Assembly: GCF_017876405.1 (NCBI RefSeq)
Contig: NZ_JAGINW010000001.1
Span: 2,183,203 to 2,247,202 of the forward strand
From: Kibdelosporangium banguiense
Lineage (GTDB): Bacteria; Actinomycetota; Actinomycetes; Mycobacteriales; Pseudonocardiaceae
Length of the DNA stretch: 64,000 bases
Reading direction: 5' to 3'
How positions within the stretch are numbered: the first letter of the stretch is position 1; every line of letters starts with the position of its first letter. The notes under the pieces are model-generated. The model was not told the origin of the DNA and did no database searches. It was given only the letters and a program-made list of their open reading frames with translations. Positions 43,964 to 51,192 of this stretch are shown piece after piece. The position numbers and the translations under genes were made by a program.

Positions 43964-45717
43964 CGCCGCGTTCGGTCACGCCGCTGGTCTCGGTTGTGAT
44001 CGTCACTCACGGCGGTGGTGAGCTGCTCACGCGGTGCATCTCCGCGCTACGCGACAACACGCGTGAAGCCATTGAGGTGATCGTGCTCGACAGCGCATCG
44101 CCCGATGGGACAGGCGAATGGGCTCGGCGTGCGCTGCCGGATGTGAAGGTCCACACCAGTGTGGCGAATCACGGCTTCGGCGCGATGTCCAACATGGGCG
44201 TGCTGGATGCACGTGCGCCCTATGTGTGCTTTCTCAATGCCGACGTGACGGTGTCGCCGAACTGGTTGCCGCCTTTGCTTGAGGTGCTGGAAACACAGCC
44301 GCATGTCGGTGCTGTGGCGCCGCTGATGAACAACCCCGATGGGACCGTGCAGGAGTACGGCTCAGTCGTGCGTGCCGACGGGTGGTCGGAGGCTTGGACG
44401 GACACTTCGGCGCTGTTCCGGCGTCCGGTCGACTACGCCTCCGGCGCGTGTCTTCTGGTGCGGCGTAGGGCTTTCTTCGAGGTCGGCGGGTTCGCGCCGG
44501 AGTATCACATCGCGTACTTCGAGGACACCGACCTGGCTTTCGCCCTGCGTGAGGCCGGATGGTCCACAGTGGTCGAGCCACGCAGTGCCGTTGTCCACGA
44601 ACGACATGGCATCAGCGGTTCCGAGCGCGCGTTGTCGTTGATGCAACGCAATCATGGGATTTTCGCCGCCAAGTGGGCACGTCGGCTCGCCACGCATGTC
44701 GCGATCAAGCCGGACTCGCCGGCGCATCACCTGGCGCACGCCCGGGATCTGACCGTGCTCGAACGGATCCTGGTCATCGACGACACGGTCCCCGGCGATC
44801 CACGCACGCGCCGGCTGGTCGAAGGCCTGGTCGGCCGGGACCGCCTGGTCACCTTCACGGCCCGGTACGAATCCAAAGAGGACGGCCACTGGCTGAGCGT
44901 GCTCGGCGTGGAAGTGGCCGTGGTCACCGACATCTCGGACTGGCTGAGCCGGCGGCTGGGCTGCTTCGACGTCGTGATCGTGTCCAAACCGCACAACTGG
45001 GACTGGTCCGCGCGTGCGATCGATACCTACCAGCCACAGGCCAAACGCGTCTACGACGGCTCGCCCCTGCTTGGCTCAGACCTGGAGGCAACCGCTTTCA
45101 CCTGGGCGGACGTCGCCATGTGCAGCACCCGAACCGACGTCGACCGCGTCATCGAGACAGTGTCCCCACCGACCCACATGCACGTCGTCGGCTACTCGTC
45201 CCCAATCGTCACCAACCCGCTGAAGGCCCGGTCCGGCGTGGTCGCGTTCGCCGACTCGGTGCTGACGGAGATCTGGCCGACCCTGCACGACTGGGACGCC
45301 GGACTCCGCCTAACCCTGTTCTCGGCGAACCAGACCGACCGCCCCGAGGTCGAGGTCATCGGCCACGTCCCCAACCTCCCCTGGCACCTCAGCCGCGCCC
45401 GCCTCGCCATCGCCCCAGCGAGAACTCCGGGCCTCAGCACAGACCTGGTCACCAGCATGGCCGCCGGGCTGCCCTTCCTCACCAACCCCACCGGCGCCGA
45501 GGGCCTCCACCTGGGCGACCTCACCGCCCACCTGGTCGCCGAAACCCCCGCCGACACCCTCAAACAAGCCGACAAACTCCTGACCGACGACATCCTCTGG
45601 CAGGACGTCGCCGACCACCTCCTGGACCTGGCCGCCGAACACTTCTCCACTCGGGCCCTGCACCGCGCCCTCGACGAAACCCTCCTCACCTGCGGCCTCG
45701 CCCCAGCCGAACGCTGA
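43960..45717 (+). CDS. Double-domain glycosyltransferase, GT2-like plus GT4-like (copy 2)
   Basis: A 585-residue protein. The N-terminal GT2 domain is intact: VSVVIVTHGGGELLTRCISA, VIVLDSASPDGTGEWA, VCFLNADVTVSPNWLPPLLE and AYFEDTDLAFALREAGWSTV, a pattern close to rhamnosyltransferases. The C-terminal half is GT4-like (DLVTSMAAGLPFLTNPTGAE), but the segment before it reads APARTPGLSTDL where copy 1 has the normal RYGAGVKAK, so the donor-binding site may be lost. The GTG at 43960 overlaps the partner stop as GTGA; the longer frame from 43678 lies inside the partner gene. Third base use becomes C/A-rich near its end. Confidence 0.82.
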   Translation: MTPRSVTPLVSVVIVTHGGGELLTRCISALRDNTREAIEVIVLDSASPDGTGEWARRALPDVKVHTSVANHGFGAMSNMGVLDARAPYVCFLNADVTVSPNWLPPLLEVLETQPHVGAVAPLMNNPDGTVQEYGSVVRADGWSEAWTDTSALFRRPVDYASGACLLVRRRAFFEVGGFAPEYHIAYFEDTDLAFALREAGWSTVVEPRSAVVHERHGISGSERALSLMQRNHGIFAAKWARRLATHVAIKPDSPAHHLAHARDLTVLERILVIDDTVPGDPRTRRLVEGLVGRDRLVTFTARYESKEDGHWLSVLGVEVAVVTDISDWLSRRLGCFDVVIVSKPHNWDWSARAIDTYQPQAKRVYDGSPLLGSDLEATAFTWADVAMCSTRTDVDRVIETVSPPTHMHVVGYSSPIVTNPLKARSGVVAFADSVLTEIWPTLHDWDAGLRLTLFSANQTDRPEVEVIGHVPNLPWHLSRARLAIAPARTPGLSTDLVTSMAAGLPFLTNPTGAEGLHLGDLTAHLVAETPADTLKQADKLLTDDILWQDVADHLLDLAAEHFSTRALHRALDETLLTCGLAPAER

Positions 45718-45783
45718 TCATCACCCGATCGTGAAGCGCGCCCCGCTACGGTAATCGCCACCAGCGTATATAGCATTGCCGCT

Positions 45784-46155
45784 ATGCCCTGGGGTACGGT
45801 GGAGCTGGAACCAGAAGTCCGGAACTGGCTGGAGGATCTGCCGACGGGACATTTCGCCACAACGGCGTTCTATGTCGACCTGCTCGCAGAGCAAGGTCCG
45901 TTGCTCAGCGAGCCCTATACGCGGCAGTTGGATGGCAAGGTTCGCGAACTGCGATTCCATCTCGATGGCGACGCGCTGCGGGTGACCTATTGGATCGCCC
46001 CGGAGCGCCGGATCGTGCTGCTGACTGTGTTCCGGAAGACTCGGATGCGAGAAGAGCGCGAAGTCGCACGGGCACGGCGCGCTCTACGGCGGTGTGTCGC
46101 CGAGGCGCACACGGTGGACGAGGTGATCAGGAGTGGGCACGATGGGCGAGCGTGA
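45784..46155 (+). CDS. HigB-like (RelE superfamily) toxin of a type II toxin-antitoxin pair
   Basis: A 123-residue protein of the phage Gp49/HigB type: WGTVELEPEVRNWLEDLP, TRQLDGKVRELRFHL, the core RVTYWIAPERRIVLLTVFRK and a basic C-terminal helix. Family members cut mRNA on the ribosome. It is followed by an overlapping antitoxin gene, the HigBA order (toxin first). The ATG at 45784 has no strong ribosome-binding site. Confidence 0.88.
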   Translation: MPWGTVELEPEVRNWLEDLPTGHFATTAFYVDLLAEQGPLLSEPYTRQLDGKVRELRFHLDGDALRVTYWIAPERRIVLLTVFRKTRMREEREVARARRALRRCVAEAHTVDEVIRSGHDGRA

Positions 46156-46441
46156 CGACTGGGCCGAGCTTCGGGAGCGGCGGCTCGCGGAGCCGGGTGC
46201 CGCAGAAGCCTATGACGCCGCTCGGATTGCCTACGAACTGGGCAAGGCTGTGCGGGAGATGCGTGAGCAGCGTGGCTGGACCCAGGCTGAACTGGCCGGT
46301 CTGGCCGGTATGACGCAATCGGCTGTCGCACGGTTCGAAGCGGGCGGGACTGTGCCGACTATTCCTGTGCTGGAGCGGCTGGCGCACGCGTTGGAGGCAG
46401 AACTGGTCGTACGGCTGACCCCGCGTACGTCCGCGGCATAG
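46142..46441 (+). CDS. XRE-family antitoxin (HigA-like)
   Basis: A 99-residue protein with a helix-turn-helix of the XRE/Cro type (REMREQRGWTQAELAGLAGM, TQSAVARFEAGG, LERLAHALEAEL). It would neutralise the HigB-like toxin and repress the operon. The ATG at 46142 overlaps the last 14 bases of the toxin gene and has AGGAG about ten bases upstream. An in-frame GTG at 46133 is less likely. Confidence 0.88.
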   Translation: MGERDDWAELRERRLAEPGAAEAYDAARIAYELGKAVREMREQRGWTQAELAGLAGMTQSAVARFEAGGTVPTIPVLERLAHALEAELVVRLTPRTSAA

Positions 46442-46529
46442 TCGTTGTTCTACAACAAGACTGTCTCGGACGGGGTTGTTGAGTAGAAGCACTCAAGACA
46501 GGATTCGCGCTGTTCGGGAGCCTTTGGGC

Positions 46530-46805
46530 ATGCCTAAGAACACACCAGCCTTCTTCGCTCAGGCGGTCGCTTCGTTTGTCATCGCGATGGTCGCTGTCAC
46601 GGTCGGAGTCGTGGCGTTGCCGTTCGATCCATGGGTCCGCGGGTTTCTGGGTTTAGCGATCCTCTACGCCATCACGTCCGCGTTCACGCTGGCCAAGTGC
46701 ATCCGGGACAAGCAGGAGGACAGCGCCGTGACCAAGCGGGTGGACCAGGCGCGGCTCGACAAGCTGATCACCGATCATGACCCGTTCAAGCCCGAGCACA
46801 TCTAG
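46530..46805 (+). CDS. YiaA/YiaB-type two-helix inner membrane protein
   Basis: A 91-residue protein with two membrane helices (FFAQAVASFVIAMVAVTVGV and FLGLAILYAITSAFTLAK) joined by a short loop with the PFDPWVRGF motif. It matches the YiaAB two-helix family of unknown function. A charged C-terminal tail follows (RVDQARLDKLITDHDPF). The ATG at 46530 has GGGAG nine bases upstream; an in-frame start at 46476 is less likely. Its TAG and the convergent gene's TAG share the CTAG at 46802-46805. Confidence 0.78.
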   Translation: MPKNTPAFFAQAVASFVIAMVAVTVGVVALPFDPWVRGFLGLAILYAITSAFTLAKCIRDKQEDSAVTKRVDQARLDKLITDHDPFKPEHI

Positions 46806-47197
46806 CAGATCAAGGTCGTGCAGCGGGTCGTCGTCGGGGGTGGCGGGGGCGGCTTCGAGGTCGTCGAACTCGGCGTAGTGGTGTTCGTCACTTGCTCGGT
46901 CGTGGTGGCGGTTTTCTGGGTCGACGAGGAGGTCTTGGAACTCGGCGCGGACGACGACGAGGACGAGGAGATCGACGTCGCCGATGAGCTCGAGGTGGTC
47001 TGTTCGATGACGGGTGGCGCGCTCGACGTCGGGGCCGCGGATGAGGTCGTCGCGTCCGTGGCCACGTGTTCCAGCCGCAGTGGGGGCCGTTCTTCACTCC
47101 CGGAAGCCGCCACGCCGATGCCGAACAGGGCGGCTACTGCGGCTCCAAGGAAGGCCCCGACTGCGAGGCGTAACGGTGCGCCTGGTTGGTCGAGCAC
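46802..47197 (-). CDS. Ser/Thr/Pro-rich membrane-anchored or exported protein
   Basis: A 131-residue protein. An N-terminal hydrophobic segment (LRLAVGAFLGAAVAALFGIG, with VAASGS) is either an uncleaved anchor or a signal peptide. The rest is low complexity: long Ser and Thr runs, then PPPPPP and TTTRCTTLIC. Such tails are often O-glycosylated or span the cell wall in actinobacteria. No domain is recognised. Codon use and GC match the neighbourhood, so it looks like a real gene, but low-complexity sequence makes this less certain. Confidence 0.55.
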   Translation of the reverse strand: MLDQPGAPLRLAVGAFLGAAVAALFGIGVAASGSEERPPLRLEHVATDATTSSAAPTSSAPPVIEQTTSSSSATSISSSSSSSAPSSKTSSSTQKTATTTEQVTNTTTPSSTTSKPPPPPPTTTRCTTLIC

Positions 47198-47289
47198 GCG
47201 TTACCTCTATCGGGTTAACCCGATCGGGTCAAGCAAGACTGAAAAATACTGGCAAAACCCTGACCCGGTTCGAAGATCGTCTTCCGGGC

Positions 47290-47324
47290 AAAAAGAAGGC
47301 CCGTGCCGGATTAACACGGGCCTT
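47290..47324 (-). terminator. Rho-independent terminator of tRNA-Gly
   Basis: On the minus strand, a 10-bp perfect stem (AAGGCCCGTG / CACGGGCCTT) with a nine-base loop is followed by C and five T residues. It begins nine bases after the 3' end of the tRNA gene, the expected place for its terminator. Confidence 0.88.
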
Positions 47325-47332
47325 CATCGGGG

Positions 47333-47405
47333 AGCGGATGACGGGACTCGAACCCGCGACCCTCACCTTGGCAAGGTGATGCGCTACCAGCTGCGCTACA
47401 TCCGC
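47333..47405 (-). tRNA. tRNA-Gly (anticodon GCC)
   Basis: A 73-base tRNA. The acceptor arms GCGGATG and CATCCGC pair fully, with a T discriminator in the DNA. The D arm is AGCGCAGCTGGTAGCGC, the anticodon loop TTGCCAA (anticodon GCC) sits between CACC and GGTG, and the T arm reads GGGTTCGAGTCCC. No CCA is encoded in the gene. A terminator lies just downstream. Confidence 0.96.
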
Positions 47406-47666
47406 CTGACGTCTTTCGACGATGTGGACACTCTACCGGATCGGTTCCAGCTGTTTCGCGAGGGTTCACCTCCCCCGCGCGGGTGTAGTTCGTTCGCACT
47501 ACACCTGAGCGATTCAGGAAGCCGGATGGCCTAATCACGCCGGTTATCTGGCTCACATCTATGGTCGGATGTCACCAAGAGTCTTCACACTACCCACACT
47601 GGGCGACGCTCGAATGTGGCATGTTGTTCATCGTTCGCGTGTATCCGGAGGGAGGTACCTAGCCGG

Positions 47667-49133
47667 ATGACCGCAACGGGCAACCCTGCCCTCGACGCTG
47701 GCGAGGAATCGTTCCAAGACCGCGAACTCCTCGCCTCCCTGCGCGCCGGGGAAGACGCCGCCTTTGGCGAGCTGTTCTCCAGGCACGCGGACGCCGTACG
47801 GCGGTTGGCGCGGAGTATCGCGGCTGATCGCTCGGACGTCGAGGACCTCACCGCGGAGGCTTTCTTCCGGGTGCTGCAAGCCATTCGGCGCGGCGCCGGA
47901 CCAGTCGACAACGTCCGCTCGTACCTGCTGATCGTCACCCGGCGGGTGGCGTGGGAGTGGAGCGAGCGGCGCCGGGACGTCCCCGTGTCCGACGAGATCC
48001 TGTCGCACCGGGCCGGTCAGAACCCGGACACCTCCGGCCAGGCACACGAACGCAACCTGATCACCCGGGCGTTCACCAGCCTGCCCGAGCGCTGGCGCAG
48101 CGTGCTGTGGAAGGTCGAGGTCGAAGGCGAGCGGCCGGCCGTGGTCGCGCCGAACTTCGGCCTCAGCCCGAACGCGACCGCCGCGCTGGCCCGCCGAGCG
48201 CGCCGCGGCTTGCGTGCCGCCTACCTCCAGGCGCACCTGTCCACCCACCACGGATCGACCGGCTGCCGGTCGATCCTGGAGAAGCTCGGCGCGTACACCG
48301 CCGGGACGATCAAGGGCGCCGAGCGGCGCCGCGTCCGCGCGCACCTGGTCAGCTGTTCGTCGTGTCAGTCGACACACGACGAGCTGCAGGACGTCTGCGC
48401 GGGTCTGCGGTCCTACGCGGGTCTCATGGTCGCCCCGGTGGCGATCGGCGGTCTGCTGGCGAACAAGACCGGTTTCTGGGCCACGCTGAAGGGCCTGGTC
48501 TCCTCCGCGGGCGCCAAGCTGACGCTGGCCGGCTCGTCGGTGCTCGCCGCGGGCGTGGTCGGCCTCACCGTGGCGCCGGATCTGGCCGACAACGCCTTGC
48601 CCGCGTCGCTGGACTTCCCCGGGCAGGGCACCGAGCTGGTGATCACCGACTCGCACCAGCCGGAGATGACGCCCGCGACGGGGTCGTTGTCGTCCTCGCT
48701 GAACTCCACACCGACCAGCCGACCACAGCAACAGCCGCAGCCGATTGAGAACCTGCCCGACTCCCGGCGGGACCACGACGACGAGGTCGCGGTCGCGCTT
48801 CCTGCCGACCCGCCGCCGTTGCCGAACGTGGAGCACCACGAGACCCGGCTTGTGCTGCGAGACAGCGGCGGGACCGCGAAGAACGGCAACCAGGGCGTGT
48901 CGACGACCGATCCCGAGGGCTCGAGCGTGCTGGTCGGCCCGCCGACGTGCGCCGAAACGCCGACCGAGAAGACCCTCACCTCGGACAAGACCAGCACCTC
49001 CGAGACCGCCAAGGAGACCAAGGAGTCCGACTCCGCGTCCACGGACACACCCGCCGAGAGCACAGCGGCCACCAAGACCACCGAGACCACAGAGACCAGT
49101 GAGCCGCAACCAGCTGACAAGCCGACGCGCTGA
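47667..49133 (+). CDS. ECF sigma factor fused to a zinc-finger anti-sigma-like domain, membrane segment and Thr-rich tail
   Basis: A 488-residue protein. Sigma region 2 spans about 28-105 (DAAFGELFSRHADAVRRLAR, DVEDLTAEAFFRVLQA), and region 4 spans about 130-188 (LPERWRSVLWKVEVEGERPA, NATAALARRARRGL). A zinc anti-sigma motif follows: His226, Cys230 and Cys233 in RAHLVSCSSC. A hydrophobic stretch at about 284-304 (KLTLAGSSVLAAGVVGLTVA) is a possible membrane helix, and an outer tail is rich in Thr/Ser/Pro. Sigma factor, inhibitor and sensor may thus be one chain that needs proteolysis or a conformational change to act. The ATG at 47667 has GGAGGGAGG upstream. Confidence 0.85.
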   Translation: MTATGNPALDAGEESFQDRELLASLRAGEDAAFGELFSRHADAVRRLARSIAADRSDVEDLTAEAFFRVLQAIRRGAGPVDNVRSYLLIVTRRVAWEWSERRRDVPVSDEILSHRAGQNPDTSGQAHERNLITRAFTSLPERWRSVLWKVEVEGERPAVVAPNFGLSPNATAALARRARRGLRAAYLQAHLSTHHGSTGCRSILEKLGAYTAGTIKGAERRRVRAHLVSCSSCQSTHDELQDVCAGLRSYAGLMVAPVAIGGLLANKTGFWATLKGLVSSAGAKLTLAGSSVLAAGVVGLTVAPDLADNALPASLDFPGQGTELVITDSHQPEMTPATGSLSSSLNSTPTSRPQQQPQPIENLPDSRRDHDDEVAVALPADPPPLPNVEHHETRLVLRDSGGTAKNGNQGVSTTDPEGSSVLVGPPTCAETPTEKTLTSDKTSTSETAKETKESDSASTDTPAESTAATKTTETTETSEPQPADKPTR

Positions 49134-49247
49134 GTGACGATCGACTTTCACCCGCTGGGCCTAGCGCTGACACGGTACCGTTAACGGCATGCGTGACCAC
49201 CGACCGTGGTCTGACGCCTACACAGACGTGTCGTGGAGGAGGCAGGC

Positions 49248-49688
49248 ATGACGCGCCTGGTGCGTGGTGCGGACGGCCGAATGTGGACCGTGCGCGGCGA
49301 GCTTGAGTGGGGCAAGAAGCCTGCCACGGCCGAGGACTTCGAGCACGACGTCAGCGGCGGGCATGGCCCGGGCGTCGTGATGATGGTCCTTGTCGTCGTG
49401 CTCGGCCTGGTCTGGGTGTTCCGGATGCCGACGGATGTCGTCGTTCCCGCGTGGGTCGTGCTCGCGCTGCTGATGCTGTTCCTGTTCTTCCCGGCCCGCT
49501 GGGCACTGCGCAGGCCGTGGAAGCTCGTGGCCGAGACCGGCGACGGCACCCCCGAGGCCCCGATCGAACGCTGGGTCGGCACAGTCCGCGGCATGTTCAA
49601 CGTCCGGACCGAAGTCGCCAAGGTGACCCGGGACATCCAGAAGGACACAATGCCGAGCTTCGACGGCCCCCTGCACCCCGTGGAGTGA
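49248..49688 (+). CDS. Hypothetical two-helix membrane protein
   Basis: A 146-residue protein that I do not recognise by family name. After a polar N-terminus (TRLVRGADGRMWTVRGELEW) come two membrane helices (PGVVMMVLVVVLGLVWVF and VVVPAWVVLALLMLFLFF) and a cytoplasmic C-terminal part with RWALRRPWKLVAETGDG. The ATG at 49248 has a strong GGAGGAGG upstream; an in-frame GTG at 49233 would consume that site. Similar small membrane proteins occur in other actinomycetes, but their role is unknown. Confidence 0.68.
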   Translation: MTRLVRGADGRMWTVRGELEWGKKPATAEDFEHDVSGGHGPGVVMMVLVVVLGLVWVFRMPTDVVVPAWVVLALLMLFLFFPARWALRRPWKLVAETGDGTPEAPIERWVGTVRGMFNVRTEVAKVTRDIQKDTMPSFDGPLHPVE

Positions 49689-49725
49689 ACCTTCGGCAGC
49701 CCGCGGGCTCTTGCCACTCATTCCA

Positions 49726-49755
49726 CTTCGACGTACAGTATCTTGTACGTCGAAG
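49726..49755 (+). promoter_or_regulatory. Operator palindrome of the yefM-yoeB operon
   Basis: A perfect 12-bp inverted repeat (CTTCGACGTACA at 49726-49737, complement at 49744-49755) with six bases between. Its inner ends are GTACA and TGTAC. The E. coli YefM-YoeB operator is built on TGTACA cores, so this is the probable site of autorepression. The ribosome-binding site of the antitoxin gene begins directly after it. Confidence 0.72.
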
Positions 49756-49766
49756 GGAGGGTGCCA

Positions 49767-50018
49767 GTGAAGACCATGAGCTACTCCGAGTCTCGCGCGA
49801 AGTATGCCGAGACCCTCGACTCCGTGGTCAACGACCGCGAAGAGGTCGTGATCACTCGCGCAGGGCATGAGCCGGTTGTGATCGTGTCCCTTGACGACTA
49901 CCAATCGCTCAAGGAGACCGCTTACCTGCTGCGCAGCCCGGAGAACGCGCGACGCCTGATCACTGCCATCGAGCGACTGGAGTCCGGCGGCGGGACACAG
50001 CACGAACTCGTTGAATGA
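49767..50018 (+). CDS. yefM: YefM/Phd-family antitoxin
   Basis: An 83-residue antitoxin: KTMSYSESRAKYAETLDSVV, the VVITRAGHEPVVIVSLDDYQ core and a C-terminal toxin-binding tail (LLRSPENARRLITAIERLES). It binds and blocks the YoeB toxin and represses the operon. The GTG at 49767 has GGGAGG upstream; an in-frame GTG at 49761 overlaps that site. The stop overlaps the toxin ATG as ATGA. Confidence 0.9.
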   Translation: MKTMSYSESRAKYAETLDSVVNDREEVVITRAGHEPVVIVSLDDYQSLKETAYLLRSPENARRLITAIERLESGGGTQHELVE

Positions 50019-50275
50019 AACTGGTCTGGGACGAGCACGCCTGGAATGACTACATCTGGTGGCAGACCGAGGACCGCAAGGTCCTCAAGCGCATCAACGA
50101 CCTGATCAAGGACATCAGCCGGAACGGCAATGAGGGAATCGGTAAGCCCGAGCCGTTGAAGCACGGGTTCCAAGGCTATTGGTCGCGTCGGGTCACCGAT
50201 GAGCACCGGCTGGTCTACAAGCTCGCAGATGATGAGATCCGTATCGCAGCGTGCCGCTACCACTATGGCAAGTAG
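50015..50275 (+). CDS. yoeB: YoeB toxin (ribosome-dependent mRNA endoribonuclease)
   Basis: An 86-residue RelE-fold toxin with the YoeB signature: LVWDEHAWNDYIWWQTEDRK, KPEPLKHGFQGYWSRRVTDE, HRLVYK and the terminal CRYHYGK. The Glu, Arg, His and Tyr residues expected in the active site are present. It is co-translated with the antitoxin. Confidence 0.94.
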   Translation: MKLVWDEHAWNDYIWWQTEDRKVLKRINDLIKDISRNGNEGIGKPEPLKHGFQGYWSRRVTDEHRLVYKLADDEIRIAACRYHYGK

Positions 50276-50328
50276 TGGTAGCGGCAGTTTGGAGTGACAT
50301 CGGTGCCTGGCGGGGTAAGACTGTGCGT

Positions 50329-51192
50329 GTGCCAGAACTACCTGAGGTCGAGGCGCTCGCGCATCACCTGCGTGAGTTCGCGGTAGGCCGGACTGTCGCC
50401 AGGGTTGATGTCGCCTCGCTGCAGGTGTTGAAGACAGCGAGCCCGCCGTGGACCGAGCTGCATGGCCGCACGGTCACTGGTGCCGGTCGTTACGGCAAGT
50501 ACCTGGACATGGACTGCGACGGGCTGCATCTGGTTGTGCACCTGGCGCGTGCTGGTTGGTTGCGTTGGGCAGACACTCTCAGTGCGGCGCCGCCCAAGCC
50601 TGGCAAGGGGCCGCTGGCGCTGCGGGTGCATCTGGGCCCGCCTGGTGAAGGGCCGGGGTTCGACCTCACGGAGGCGGGGACCAAGAAGGGTCTCGCGGTG
50701 TGGATCGTGACCGACGTCCAGCAGATTCCGCAGATCGTCAATCTCGGGCCGGACGCGCTGTCGCTGTCCCGGCCTGAGCTGGCCGATCTGCTCTCCGGCC
50801 GGACCGAACGGCTCAAGAACGCGATCACCGACCAGCGTCTGATCTCCGGGATCGGCAACGCCTACTCCGACGAGATCCTGCACACCGCCAAGCTCTCGCC
50901 CTACGCGACCGCAGGCAAGCTGTCGGACGACGCGCTCACCAAGCTCCACGCCGCCGTGCACGCCGTCCTCACGGACGCAGTCGCGCGCTCAGTCGGCCAG
51001 TCCGCTGCCCGCCTCAAAGGTGAGAAACGGTCCGGCCTGCGAGTTCACGCCCGGACCGGCATGCCGTGCCCGGTCTGCGGCGACACGGTCCGCGAGGTCT
51101 CGTTCGCGGACAAGTCGTTCCAGTACTGCCCAACCTGCCAGACCAACGGCAAGCCGCTGGCCGACCGCCGGATGTCCAAGCTGCTCAAATAG
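50329..51192 (+). CDS. Fpg/Nei family DNA glycosylase
   Basis: A 287-residue base-excision repair enzyme. The GTG at 50329 yields Met-Pro-Glu-Leu-Pro-Glu, exposing the catalytic Pro and Glu after Met removal, which decides the start. Later motifs are GRYGKYL, HLARAGWLRW, LKNAITDQRLISGIGNAYSD (helix-two-turn-helix), and a C-terminal zinc finger CPVC...CPTCQ with KLLK at the end. The protein removes oxidised purines or pyrimidines; Fpg and Nei subtypes are hard to separate by eye. Confidence 0.92.
   Translation: MPELPEVEALAHHLREFAVGRTVARVDVASLQVLKTASPPWTELHGRTVTGAGRYGKYLDMDCDGLHLVVHLARAGWLRWADTLSAAPPKPGKGPLALRVHLGPPGEGPGFDLTEAGTKKGLAVWIVTDVQQIPQIVNLGPDALSLSRPELADLLSGRTERLKNAITDQRLISGIGNAYSDEILHTAKLSPYATAGKLSDDALTKLHAAVHAVLTDAVARSVGQSAARLKGEKRSGLRVHARTGMPCPVCGDTVREVSFADKSFQYCPTCQTNGKPLADRRMSKLLK

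Noticed and set aside
31974..45717. Reading the glycan cluster as a secondary-metabolite gene cluster
   Set aside because: No polyketide, peptide synthetase or terpene genes are present; the families point to polymer glycosylation.
47628..49151. A 507-codon open frame on the minus strand
   Set aside because: It is antisense to the sigma/anti-sigma fusion and has a composition typical of GC-rich shadow frames (many Arg, Gly and Val).
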